DNA from: an uncultured Synechococcus sp.
GTDB taxonomy: Bacteria > Cyanobacteriota > Cyanobacteriia > PCC-6307 > Cyanobiaceae
DNA length: 8,090 bases
Assembly (NCBI GenBank): GCA_913040905.1
Contig: CAJWIC010000054.1
Coordinates: forward strand, 1 to 8,090
Reading direction: 5' to 3'
The position numbers and the translations under genes are program-made. The notes under the pieces were generated by a model, which saw nothing but the letters and a program-made list of their open reading frames with translations, searched no databases and had not been told where the DNA came from. Positions within the stretch are counted from its first letter, which is position 1; every line of letters starts with the position of its first letter. Positions 1 to 5,781 of the stretch are shown piece by piece.

Positions 1-95
1 GCTGGATTGGCTGGCCTCCCTGACGTGAGCCACAGCACCGACAGATGCGGATGAGTCAGCTAGCTGGGTAGGCCAGACTCGGCGCGACCAAGCGG

Positions 96-950
96 ATGCC
101 CATGACCCTCACCCAGCAGACCGCTCCCTATGCCCACTGGGAGTACGTCCATCCGCAGTCCGGCGATCGTCTGCGGATCATTCCCGAGCGTGGCGGCATC
201 GTCAGTGAATGGCGTTGCGGAGAGCGAGAAGTGCTCTATTTCGATCAGGAGCGTTACGCCGACCCTGCCAAAAGCATTCGCGGGGGCATCCCGGTTCTGT
301 TTCCGATCTGCGGCAATCTTCCCGGTGATCTGCTGCAGGTGAATGGCGTTGATCACACCCTCAAACAGCACGGTTTCGCCCGCAACCTCCCCTGGCAGCT
401 CCAGTTACTCGATGATCAAAGCGGAGTTCGTCTCAGCCTGAGCAGCAACGACGAGACCCTGGCGGCTTATCCCTTCGCCTTCCTCATGGCGATGGAGGTT
501 CGCCCTGTCGCCATGGCCCTCGAGATCAGCACCACGATTCACAACCGCAGCGATCAGCCGATGCCCTTCAGCTTCGGATTGCATCCTTACTTCAATGTCA
601 GCGACCTGGCCCAGACCCGACTCACCGGTCTGGCGGACCGTTGTCTGAATCACCTGGAGATGGCGGATGCTGCGACCGATGAGCAGCTGTCTCGCCTGCC
701 GCAGGGCGTTGATTTTCTCTGCCGACCTGCCGGTGCTGTCTCGTTGATCGATGACGTCAGCGGTGCTCAGCTTCAGCTGCAGCATCAGGAGCCGATGGAT
801 CTGACCGTGGTCTGGACCGAACCTCCCCGCCAAATGGTTTGCCTGGAGCCCTGGACCGGACCGCGCCAGTCCCTGGTCAGCGGTGACCGCAAGTTAGTGC
901 TGGAGCCCGGCACCCAGCAGACCTTGGCCTGCCGTTACGTCGTTTCCTGA
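96..950 (+). CDS. Aldose 1-epimerase / hexose-phosphate mutarotase family protein
   Basis: This 284-residue cytoplasmic enzyme should interconvert the alpha and beta anomers of an aldose or aldose phosphate. Visible motifs are RGGIPVLFP (residues 62-70), QHGFAR (91-96), HPYF (163-166) and CLEPW (249-253). In the galactose-mutarotase fold the His of the HPYF-type motif acts as general acid and the Glu of the EPW-type motif (here E251) as base. The RGG and QHGFAR arginines resemble the phosphate-contacting residues of glucose-6-phosphate 1-epimerases (YeaD/YMR099C group), so a sugar phosphate substrate is as likely as free galactose. The length is normal for the family. The start is the first ATG; a second in-frame ATG at 102 is possible, and only a weak purine stretch (AAGCGG) precedes them. 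The 3' end overlaps the convergent glcE stop by 16 bases. The family call is firm; the exact substrate is not. Confidence 0.9.
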   Translation: MPMTLTQQTAPYAHWEYVHPQSGDRLRIIPERGGIVSEWRCGEREVLYFDQERYADPAKSIRGGIPVLFPICGNLPGDLLQVNGVDHTLKQHGFARNLPWQLQLLDDQSGVRLSLSSNDETLAAYPFAFLMAMEVRPVAMALEISTTIHNRSDQPMPFSFGLHPYFNVSDLAQTRLTGLADRCLNHLEMADAATDEQLSRLPQGVDFLCRPAGAVSLIDDVSGAQLQLQHQEPMDLTVVWTEPPRQMVCLEPWTGPRQSLVSGDRKLVLEPGTQQTLACRYVVS

Positions 951-2086
951 TTCACCCCCGGCAGTCGTCCGCGGCAGAGCTGCTGCAGCGGATCGAACTG
1001 TCGTTTCACGGCTTCGATCACGGGACGGGCTGGCGTGTCCAGCCAGGCCGGGATGGCAGCCGATGGCGGCTGGACGAGCACCGTTAGGGCACCACCGAGC
1101 TCGATCACCCTGCGGCGCAGGGCGTTCACTTTGAAGGCTTCGCTGGCTCCGTTCGACCAGCCATCGCCGCACCCGGCACCGGCGGCAACGTCCCAGGTCC
1201 ATCCGCTCAACGCTGAGATCTCGGGGCTCTGCAGCAGTTGCGACACCTTGGCCGGGGGGAGCACGACGCGCACCAACCAGGTGGGTGCTGAACAGGTCAG
1301 ACCGTTGTGCCTTGGGTCTGAGCACGGTTGCTGGTGGGATGTCAGGCCATGGCTCTGACCCAGCTGTTTCAGACGTTGAAGCTGTTCCTCCACCGCTGCG
1401 TCCGACACGCTGGTCAGCACGACCTTCAACTGCAAGCCCTGGTCAACGGAGCCCTGCCAGTCGCAGCGTTCGGGGGTGAGGGTGGAGCGCAACAGCTCGG
1501 CTCGACAGCGCTCGAGATCCGTGATGGCCCCATCGAGCACTAGTGCTGCCTGATGGGGCCGGATCGGCTGAACCCGCAGGGTGACGTCGGTGATCAGCGC
1601 CAGGCTGCCCCAGCTGCCGCAGAGCAGTCGCATCAGGTCGTACCCCGCAACGTTCTTCACCACCCGTCCGCCGGCGCGGGCTTCCACCCCATCGGCCCGC
1701 AGCAGACCGATGCCGATGATCTGGTCCCGCACCCCGAGGTGGCGTTGACGCAGGCCACCGGCCAGGCCCCGCGCCACCATCCCGCCAACACTGCCGGTGT
1801 TGCCATCCCGGGGCAGATCAACCGGCAGCCATTGGCCCTGTTCGGCCAGCAAGGCCTGAAGGCTGTCGAGGGGCATTCCCGCCTCCACAGTCAAGGTCAG
1901 GTCATCGACGGCATGGTCGATCACACGATCGAGATGGCGGCAGCTCAGTACGGCATGGCCGGGATTCAGATCCGGCCCCCACCCCAGATGTTGACCCAGG
2001 CCGCTGGGGATCCAGGGGATGGCGTCCTGATGCAACTGGCGCACCAGCTCGATCAAGGCGCTTCGGTCGGCGGGGGAATGGCTCAC
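935..2086 (-). CDS. glcE: Glycolate dehydrogenase (oxidase) FAD-binding subunit GlcE
   Basis: This 383-residue flavoprotein subunit is part of the complex that oxidises glycolate to glyoxylate, the entry step of photorespiratory salvage in cyanobacteria. It has an FAD_binding_4 (PCMH-type) domain: a glycine-rich stretch PSGLGQHLGWG (about 27-37), TGSVGGMVARGLAG (97-110) and the GlcE-typical GGRVVKNVAGYDL (139-151), followed by GSWGSLALITDV (157-168). The C-terminal half is the less conserved cap domain. The reading frame stays open far upstream, but residues before the GTG at 2084-2086 are low-complexity antisense of the neighbouring gene. The GTG gives VSHSPADR, just ahead of the conserved domain, and the usual GlcE length. 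No clear Shine-Dalgarno sequence precedes it. The divergent kinase gene starts 14 bases away, and the 3' end overlaps the mutarotase gene by 16 bases. No GlcD-type catalytic subunit is in the window. Confidence 0.88.
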   Translation of the reverse strand: MSHSPADRSALIELVRQLHQDAIPWIPSGLGQHLGWGPDLNPGHAVLSCRHLDRVIDHAVDDLTLTVEAGMPLDSLQALLAEQGQWLPVDLPRDGNTGSVGGMVARGLAGGLRQRHLGVRDQIIGIGLLRADGVEARAGGRVVKNVAGYDLMRLLCGSWGSLALITDVTLRVQPIRPHQAALVLDGAITDLERCRAELLRSTLTPERCDWQGSVDQGLQLKVVLTSVSDAAVEEQLQRLKQLGQSHGLTSHQQPCSDPRHNGLTCSAPTWLVRVVLPPAKVSQLLQSPEISALSGWTWDVAAGAGCGDGWSNGASEAFKVNALRRRVIELGGALTVLVQPPSAAIPAWLDTPARPVIEAVKRQFDPLQQLCRGRLPGVNQETT

Positions 2087-2100
2087 GGCACGATGGTGCC

Positions 2101-3447
2101 ATGAAGGTTGTGGTGATCGACGACGACCCCACCGGCTCGCAGACGGTGCACAGCTGTCCGCTGCTGTTGGGGTGGGACAGGGAGAGCCTGAGGCGGGGCT
2201 TGCGGCACCCCTCGCCACTGTTGTTTCTGCTGGCGGACACCCGGGCGTTGACGCCGGAAGCAGCGGTGGAGCGCAACCGCGAGATTGCCCGCCATCTGGA
2301 TCAAGCGCTGGCTGCAGAGGGGTTGGGTCGTGGCGATGTGCTGCTGGTGAGCCGAGGCGATTCCACCCTGCGCGGCCATGGCGTCCTGGAGCCCGCCTGC
2401 CTGGAGGAGGCCTTTGGACCATTTGATGCCACCTTTCATATCCCAGCCTTCATCGAGGGTGGCCGGACCACGGTGCATGGCGTGCATCTGTTGAACGGTG
2501 AACCGGTGCACACCACAGCCTTCGCACAGGACCGGATTTTCGGATTCAGCACCAGCAATCTGGCGGTGTGGCTGGAGCAGAAAAGTGGCGGTTTGATCCG
2601 TCGTGCTGATGTGCAGCGGATCCACCTGCGCGAGCTGGATGCGGCTTCTGGGGCCGGCTTGCCCTGCTTGATCGATCGACTCCGATCCCTCAACGGCAAT
2701 GTGCCCGTGGTGGTGGATGCCGAACGGCAGGACCAGCTGAGTGCCCTTGCTGCTGCAGTGCGGGCGTTGCGCAGCGAGAAACGCTTTCTGTTCCGTTCGG
2801 CCGCCAGTCTGGTGAAAGCGCTGGCGGATCCCGGTCCGCCGCCGTTGGATGCGACCGGTCTGGCTGGCCTGCGCCGACGGAATGGAGATGGTGCTCTCCT
2901 GCCGGGGTTGGTGGTGGTGGGTTCCTATGTACCGCTGGCGGATCAGCAGCTGGAGCGGCTGCTGCAGGACCCCGGTTGCCATGGGCTTGCGTTGCCCGTG
3001 CGTCGTATCGCTCGCGTCCTCGAGAGCGGCACGCCGGATCTGCTGTTGATGGACCTGGAACGGGAGTGGTTGCAGCAGCTGCAGGAGATGTTGAGGGGTG
3101 ACGCCACGCCGGTGCTGTACAGCAGCCGCGGCGAGCTCGGCTTTGCTTCTCTGCAACAGCGCCGGCACTTCTCCATCCAGCTCGCGCTGGTTATGGCGAG
3201 GCTGGCGGCCGCTGTGGCACCCGATCTCGGTTATCTGATCAGCAAGGGCGGCACCACCACCCAGACCCTGCTGGCCAAAGGACTGGGGCTGACGGCCGTC
3301 CAGCTGGAGGGCCAGTTGCTGCCGGGGCTGTCCCTGGTGCGTCCGTCAGAGGGAAGTCACGCCGGCCTGCCGATCCTGACCTTCCCCGGAAATCTCGGCT
3401 GTGCCGACACCCTGCGCGACGCCTGGCAGCGGATGGAGGCCGGCTGA
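2101..3447 (+). CDS. Four-carbon acid sugar kinase family protein (DUF1537)
   Basis: This 448-residue, two-domain cytoplasmic kinase belongs to the OtnK/DtnK/DenK superfamily, whose characterised members phosphorylate 3-oxo-tetronate, D-threonate or D-erythronate with ATP. The N-terminal sugar-binding domain shows DDDPTGSQTV (7-16), DTRAL near residue 46, RGDSTLRGH (85-93) and an EGGRTTVHG segment near 120. The C-terminal nucleotide-binding domain shows VVVGSY (271-276), SSRGEL (341-346), SKGGTTTQTL (381-390) and FPGNLG (428-433). The ATG is fixed by the DDDPTG motif beginning only seven residues in. No Shine-Dalgarno sequence is visible, so translation may be leaderless or SD-independent. 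The gene sits on the opposite strand between glcE and glcF, and its last 102 bases overlap the 3' end of glcF. The substrate is unknown; the context suggests a small hydroxy acid. Its family is clear, its reaction is inferred. Confidence 0.88.
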   Translation: MKVVVIDDDPTGSQTVHSCPLLLGWDRESLRRGLRHPSPLLFLLADTRALTPEAAVERNREIARHLDQALAAEGLGRGDVLLVSRGDSTLRGHGVLEPACLEEAFGPFDATFHIPAFIEGGRTTVHGVHLLNGEPVHTTAFAQDRIFGFSTSNLAVWLEQKSGGLIRRADVQRIHLRELDAASGAGLPCLIDRLRSLNGNVPVVVDAERQDQLSALAAAVRALRSEKRFLFRSAASLVKALADPGPPPLDATGLAGLRRRNGDGALLPGLVVVGSYVPLADQQLERLLQDPGCHGLALPVRRIARVLESGTPDLLLMDLEREWLQQLQEMLRGDATPVLYSSRGELGFASLQQRRHFSIQLALVMARLAAAVAPDLGYLISKGGTTTQTLLAKGLGLTAVQLEGQLLPGLSLVRPSEGSHAGLPILTFPGNLGCADTLRDAWQRMEAG

Positions 3448-4704
3448 GGCCGCCAGCAGTTCCATCGGATGGTGCACTCGGGCCCGATCGCCCAGGTGGC
3501 GTCGCAGTTGCAGGGTGCAGCCGATGTTGGCGCTGGCCACCAGTCCGGCACCAGTGCCGCTGAGGTCATCGGCCTTGATCCGCCCGAGCTCAGCGGCTTC
3601 ATCGGGCTGCACCAGGTTGTAGATCCCGGCACTGCCGCAGCAGACGCCCGCTTCCGTTGCTTCCCGGAGTTGGATCTGAGGGATGGCTCGCAACAGCTGG
3701 CGGGGTTGGGCCTGGATGCCCTGGCCGTGAATCATGTGGCAGGCGTCGTGCATGGCCACAACGCCGCTGAGGGGTTGCAGTTGGCTGCGGAAGGTCTCCG
3801 TGAGGCCGCGATCGGCGAGAAATTCCTGCACGTCCAGCACCGGTGCTCGGAACTGAAGACGTCCTGTCAGGAGTTCGCCGTAGGCCTTCATCGTGTGGCC
3901 GCAGCCGGAGGCTGCCACCAGCACCGCATCCAGATCCCCTTCAACACTGTTCATGCTCTGCACCAGGTCAGAGGCCAGCTGGCGGGTCAGCTCCAGCTCC
4001 CCCTGGTGATGACTCACGGCGCCACAGCAACCTTGATCAGGCGGAATCACCACCTCAAAACCGTTGGCCTGCAGCACCTTCACCGTGGCGTCGCTCACAT
4101 TTGGATCGAAGCAGCGCTGCACGCAGCCCAGCAACAGGGCAACGCGGCCGCGGCGTTCACCCGTCGCCGGATTGATCGTTGGCAGGGCGTCGCTGAAGCT
4201 TTCGGGAGCCAGCGCTGGCAGCAGTTGCTCCATGGCCTCGATTTCCGGACCAAAGAGCCGGGTGAGTCCGGTGCGACGGGCCAGGCGTTGCAGCGGTGTG
4301 CCGGCATAGGCCCGCAACGGTTGCAGCAGGGCCCGCAGCCGCCTGGGATAGGGCAGCACCTGCAGCAGCAGCTGGCGGAAACTGATCTGCCAGCTGCTGC
4401 GGTGCTGGAGCTGGTTGAGTTTTGGCCGAGTTGCCTCAATCAGCTGGTCGTAACGCACGCCTGACGGGCAGGCGGAGACGCAGGCGTAGCAGCCCAGGCA
4501 GGTGTCGAAATGGCTGGCGACGGTGGCGTCCAGTTCCAGTTCACCGGCTTCGATGGCCCGTAACGCATGAATCCGGCCGCGCGGAGAGTCCATCTCGCTG
4601 GCCAGTACCCGGTAGCTGGCGCAGGTGGGCAGGCAGAAGCCGCAATGCACGCAGGGGTCTGCGGCGCCGGCGGGCAGCCCGGGGAGCGATGGGGTTGTGG
4701 CCAT
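3346..4704 (-). CDS. glcF: Glycolate dehydrogenase (oxidase) iron-sulfur subunit GlcF
   Basis: This 452-residue electron-transfer subunit passes electrons from the flavin subunits of glycolate dehydrogenase toward quinone. Two [4Fe-4S] motifs of the C-x2-C-x2-C-x3-C type are visible at C18/C21/C24/C28 and C69/C72/C75/C79. Two CCG (heterodisulfide-reductase-like) cysteine-rich domains follow: C194/C198 with CCG at 226-228 and SGCGH near 267, then DACH (320-323) with CCG at 355-357 and NIGC (393-396). An open frame continues upstream to 4809, but the ATG at 4702-4704 puts the first Fe-S motif at the normal distance from the N-terminus. The recognisable domain ends near HPMELLAAS (about 420). 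The last 33 residues are an unconserved-looking tail encoded antisense to the end of the kinase gene, making the protein longer than E. coli GlcF (about 407 residues). The gene begins 4 bases after the stop of an unknown gene, so the two are probably cotranscribed. Confidence 0.9.
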   Translation of the reverse strand: MATTPSLPGLPAGAADPCVHCGFCLPTCASYRVLASEMDSPRGRIHALRAIEAGELELDATVASHFDTCLGCYACVSACPSGVRYDQLIEATRPKLNQLQHRSSWQISFRQLLLQVLPYPRRLRALLQPLRAYAGTPLQRLARRTGLTRLFGPEIEAMEQLLPALAPESFSDALPTINPATGERRGRVALLLGCVQRCFDPNVSDATVKVLQANGFEVVIPPDQGCCGAVSHHQGELELTRQLASDLVQSMNSVEGDLDAVLVAASGCGHTMKAYGELLTGRLQFRAPVLDVQEFLADRGLTETFRSQLQPLSGVVAMHDACHMIHGQGIQAQPRQLLRAIPQIQLREATEAGVCCGSAGIYNLVQPDEAAELGRIKADDLSGTGAGLVASANIGCTLQLRRHLGDRARVHHPMELLAASAGLHPLPGVAQGVGTAEISGEGQDRQAGVTSL

Positions 4705-4708
4705 CCAC

Positions 4709-5374
4709 TCAGTTTGAAACAGGGGGCTGAAACCTGAGGCCGTTGGCGGACGACAGGTCATTGATCTCAGCAATCCGCTGGCGCAACTCGGCCAGGGGTT
4801 GGTGGTCACGGCAGGCCTGAAAATCCCAGAAGGATTCGATCAACGGGCAGATGCCGAAAAACTGAACTTGAACCGCCTCAAGTTCAGATGGCGTCACTGA
4901 ATGCAAGCCGAGGCAGATGTCATGGAAGCTATCAAGATGATTCGCGGAGATTCTTCTTTTCTTGAGTTGCTGTTCCAGCTGATTCCAGGTGCTGCGTCTG
5001 CCGTGATTGAGGTGACTTTCGAGGAGTTCGAATGAGCTGACGATGGCAGTGTTGTAAGCCTCGGCATCCGCTGCATTGAAATGTCTGGGTTGGGGAGAGT
5101 GAAGTAATCCTGAGTAAGGTTTGTGGGGTCTTTCGCCTGCCGTTGCCACCATCTCCGTGCAATCGGCAGATTCCAGTTCTGCCATTGTGATCTCGCACTG
5201 GCGAACGAATGCTGTGATGTAATCAGGCCCCCAGCGGAATGACTGGCGGTCGAGGTGTGCCATCACTGTTTCGAGATGGGCGGCGATGCGCTCAGGGATC
5301 CGAAGACGCGTGGTTTCGCCGAGCTCCGGAAATTTTTTTCGAAAAGGCACTGATCCAAAAAGGATCGTTTTCAT
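4709..5374 (-). CDS. Hypothetical protein, 221 residues, upstream of glcF
   Basis: I do not recognise this family. The protein is soluble-looking, with no signal peptide or membrane segment. The N-terminus is basic (KTILFGSVPFRKK), and residues 20-43 (ETTRLRIPERIAAHLETVM followed by AHLDR) read as a short strand then a helix. This loosely resembles the ribbon-helix-helix beginnings of small DNA-binding proteins, but it is not a confident match. The remainder is mostly predicted helix with scattered cysteines (in RQCEIT, SADCTE, HDICLG, FGICPL and QACRDH) that form no metal-binding pattern. Only 4 bases separate its stop from the glcF ATG, which argues for a shared transcript. The ATG at 5372-5374 lacks a Shine-Dalgarno sequence, and a GTG at codon 9 is an alternative. 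A TAGAAT -10-like sequence lies only 4 bases upstream of the ATG (5379-5384), which would favour a leaderless transcript or the later start. Base composition is more AT-rich than its left neighbours, hinting at separate acquisition. Confidence 0.65.
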   Translation of the reverse strand: MKTILFGSVPFRKKFPELGETTRLRIPERIAAHLETVMAHLDRQSFRWGPDYITAFVRQCEITMAELESADCTEMVATAGERPHKPYSGLLHSPQPRHFNAADAEAYNTAIVSSFELLESHLNHGRRSTWNQLEQQLKKRRISANHLDSFHDICLGLHSVTPSELEAVQVQFFGICPLIESFWDFQACRDHQPLAELRQRIAEINDLSSANGLRFQPPVSN

Positions 5375-5408
5375 GCAAATTCTAGAGGAAAGTGATGGGA
5401 ATGGCTGG

Positions 5409-5427
5409 ACATTAAGAGATGGTTAGA
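5409..5427 (-). promoter_or_regulatory. Candidate Pho box (two imperfect half-sites)
   Basis: Read on the minus strand, this is TCTAACCA-TCT-CTTAATGT. Against the cyanobacterial Pho-box unit YTTAACCW, with units spaced by three bases, the first unit matches at 7 of 8 positions and the second at 6 of 8. Flanking positions at the same 11-base phase do not extend the array. It lies 34 bases upstream of the unknown gene's ATG, with a TAGAAT -10-like sequence 24 bases downstream of it. It would suggest phosphate-responsive control of the unknown gene and possibly glcF. The match was found by scanning and could easily be chance. Confidence 0.25.
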
Positions 5428-5523
5428 GGGGAAATAATAATTGCTTAAGCCAAACTTTTTGGTTGCCATTTCCTGACCTTGGGGGCGTTGGCGGTGAATT
5501 CAATATTGCTCTCAGAGTTGTTT

Positions 5524-5638
5524 GGGATGCTTGTGTAGCGATGTGGGACCCATGGAAAATCACATGTGTCCCGCCTAAAAAATATGGGGGACATGTTTGG
5601 CGGACGCGTCCCATTTGTTCATCTAAAAGTGATGGGAT
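5524..5638. repeat. Phased GGGAC/GTCCC box array with nested dyads
   Basis: The boxes are GGGAT (5524-5528), GGGAC (5545-5549), GTCCC (5568-5572), GGGAC (5588-5592), GTCCC (5608-5612) and GGGAT (5634-5638). Centre-to-centre distances are 21, 23, 20, 20 and 26 bases, so the inner boxes are about two helical turns apart and alternate in orientation. The two central boxes share flanking ACATGT, forming an inverted pair (ACATGTGTCCC and GGGGGACATGT). Perfect palindromes CACATGTG (5561-5568) and GGACGCGTCC (5602-5611) are embedded. The array could be an operator for a dimeric regulator, or stem-forming sequence in a leader or small RNA. The function is unknown. Confidence 0.4.
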
Positions 5639-5678
5639 CAGTCTGAAATCGATGGGTTGGTGCGTTGGAATTGTGTGT

Positions 5679-5697
5679 GTGATCTGCAAGACATCAC
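5679..5697 (+). promoter_or_regulatory. Candidate operator dyad and promoter upstream of the PhoX-like gene
   Basis: GTGAT and ATCAC are perfect inverted arms separated by nine bases. Just downstream are TAATAC (5701-5706) and TAATAA (5715-5720), either of which could serve as a -10 element. If the second is used, transcription would start near 5727 and the dyad would be centred close to -40, where CRP-family activators bind. The spacing differs from the classical CRP site (six-base spacer), so this is only a candidate. Confidence 0.25.
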
Positions 5698-5781
5698 GGT
5701 TAATACTTCCTCATTAATAAGCACAGAGTGCCGGCCTCTTTGTTGAGGTGAGCGCGACCACCACCATTCCTCCTCTTTCCC

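Larger units (their letters stand above)
5375..5781. other. Divergent intergenic region, AT-richer, no convincing gene
   Basis: These 407 bases separate the starts of the unknown (-) gene and the PhoX-like (+) gene and should hold both promoters. Open frames of about 85 codons exist on both strands, but they start at non-ATG or unsupported codons and have no coherent composition. Visible elements are a candidate Pho box on the minus strand (5409-5427), a series of GGGAC/GTCCC boxes (5524-5638), a small dyad (5679-5697) and -10-like TAATAC (5701-5706) and TAATAA (5715-5720) facing the PhoX-like gene. The last 20 bases before that gene are pyrimidine-rich and carry no Shine-Dalgarno sequence. 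Confidence 0.7.

Noticed and set aside
1..28. Possible tail of an upstream plus-strand gene (LDWLASLT then stop at 26-28)
   Set aside because: Nine codons are too few to identify a gene, and the other two plus frames also close within 54 bases, so the real end cannot be chosen.
1553..2104. 183-codon plus-strand open frame inside glcE
   Set aside because: It is wholly antisense to conserved GlcE domain codons; its Gln/His/Gly/Pro-rich composition is typical of a shadow frame in GC-rich DNA.
2083..3168. 361-codon minus-strand open frame opposite the DUF1537 kinase gene
   Set aside because: The plus frame carries all family motifs, while this one is Gln/His/Arg-rich with no domain features; it is a shadow.
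3469..4464. 331-codon plus-strand open frame opposite glcF
   Set aside because: glcF carries both Fe-S motifs and the CCG domains over this stretch; the opposite frame is Gln/His/Ala-rich with no recognisable motif.
5449..5461. CCAAA-CTT-TTTGG hairpin as a terminator
   Set aside because: A five-pair AT-rich stem with no following T-run, located between two divergent gene starts where no transcript should end.
5541..5612. CRISPR-like or IS terminal repeat from the spaced GGGAC boxes
   Set aside because: The boxes are only five bases with alternating orientation and no unique spacers of CRISPR length; there is no transposase or target duplication nearby.
5423..5717. Two overlapping small open frames (about 85-88 codons) in the intergenic region
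   Set aside because: One begins with TTG, neither has a ribosome-binding site or family resemblance, and both cover the box array, so I treat them as chance frames.
5698..5720. GGTTAA followed by TTAATAA as a Pho box directly upstream of the PhoX-like gene
   Set aside because: Only one half-site matches, and the next TTAATA is 14 bases on rather than the 11-base phase of Pho-box repeats; a -10 role is more likely.
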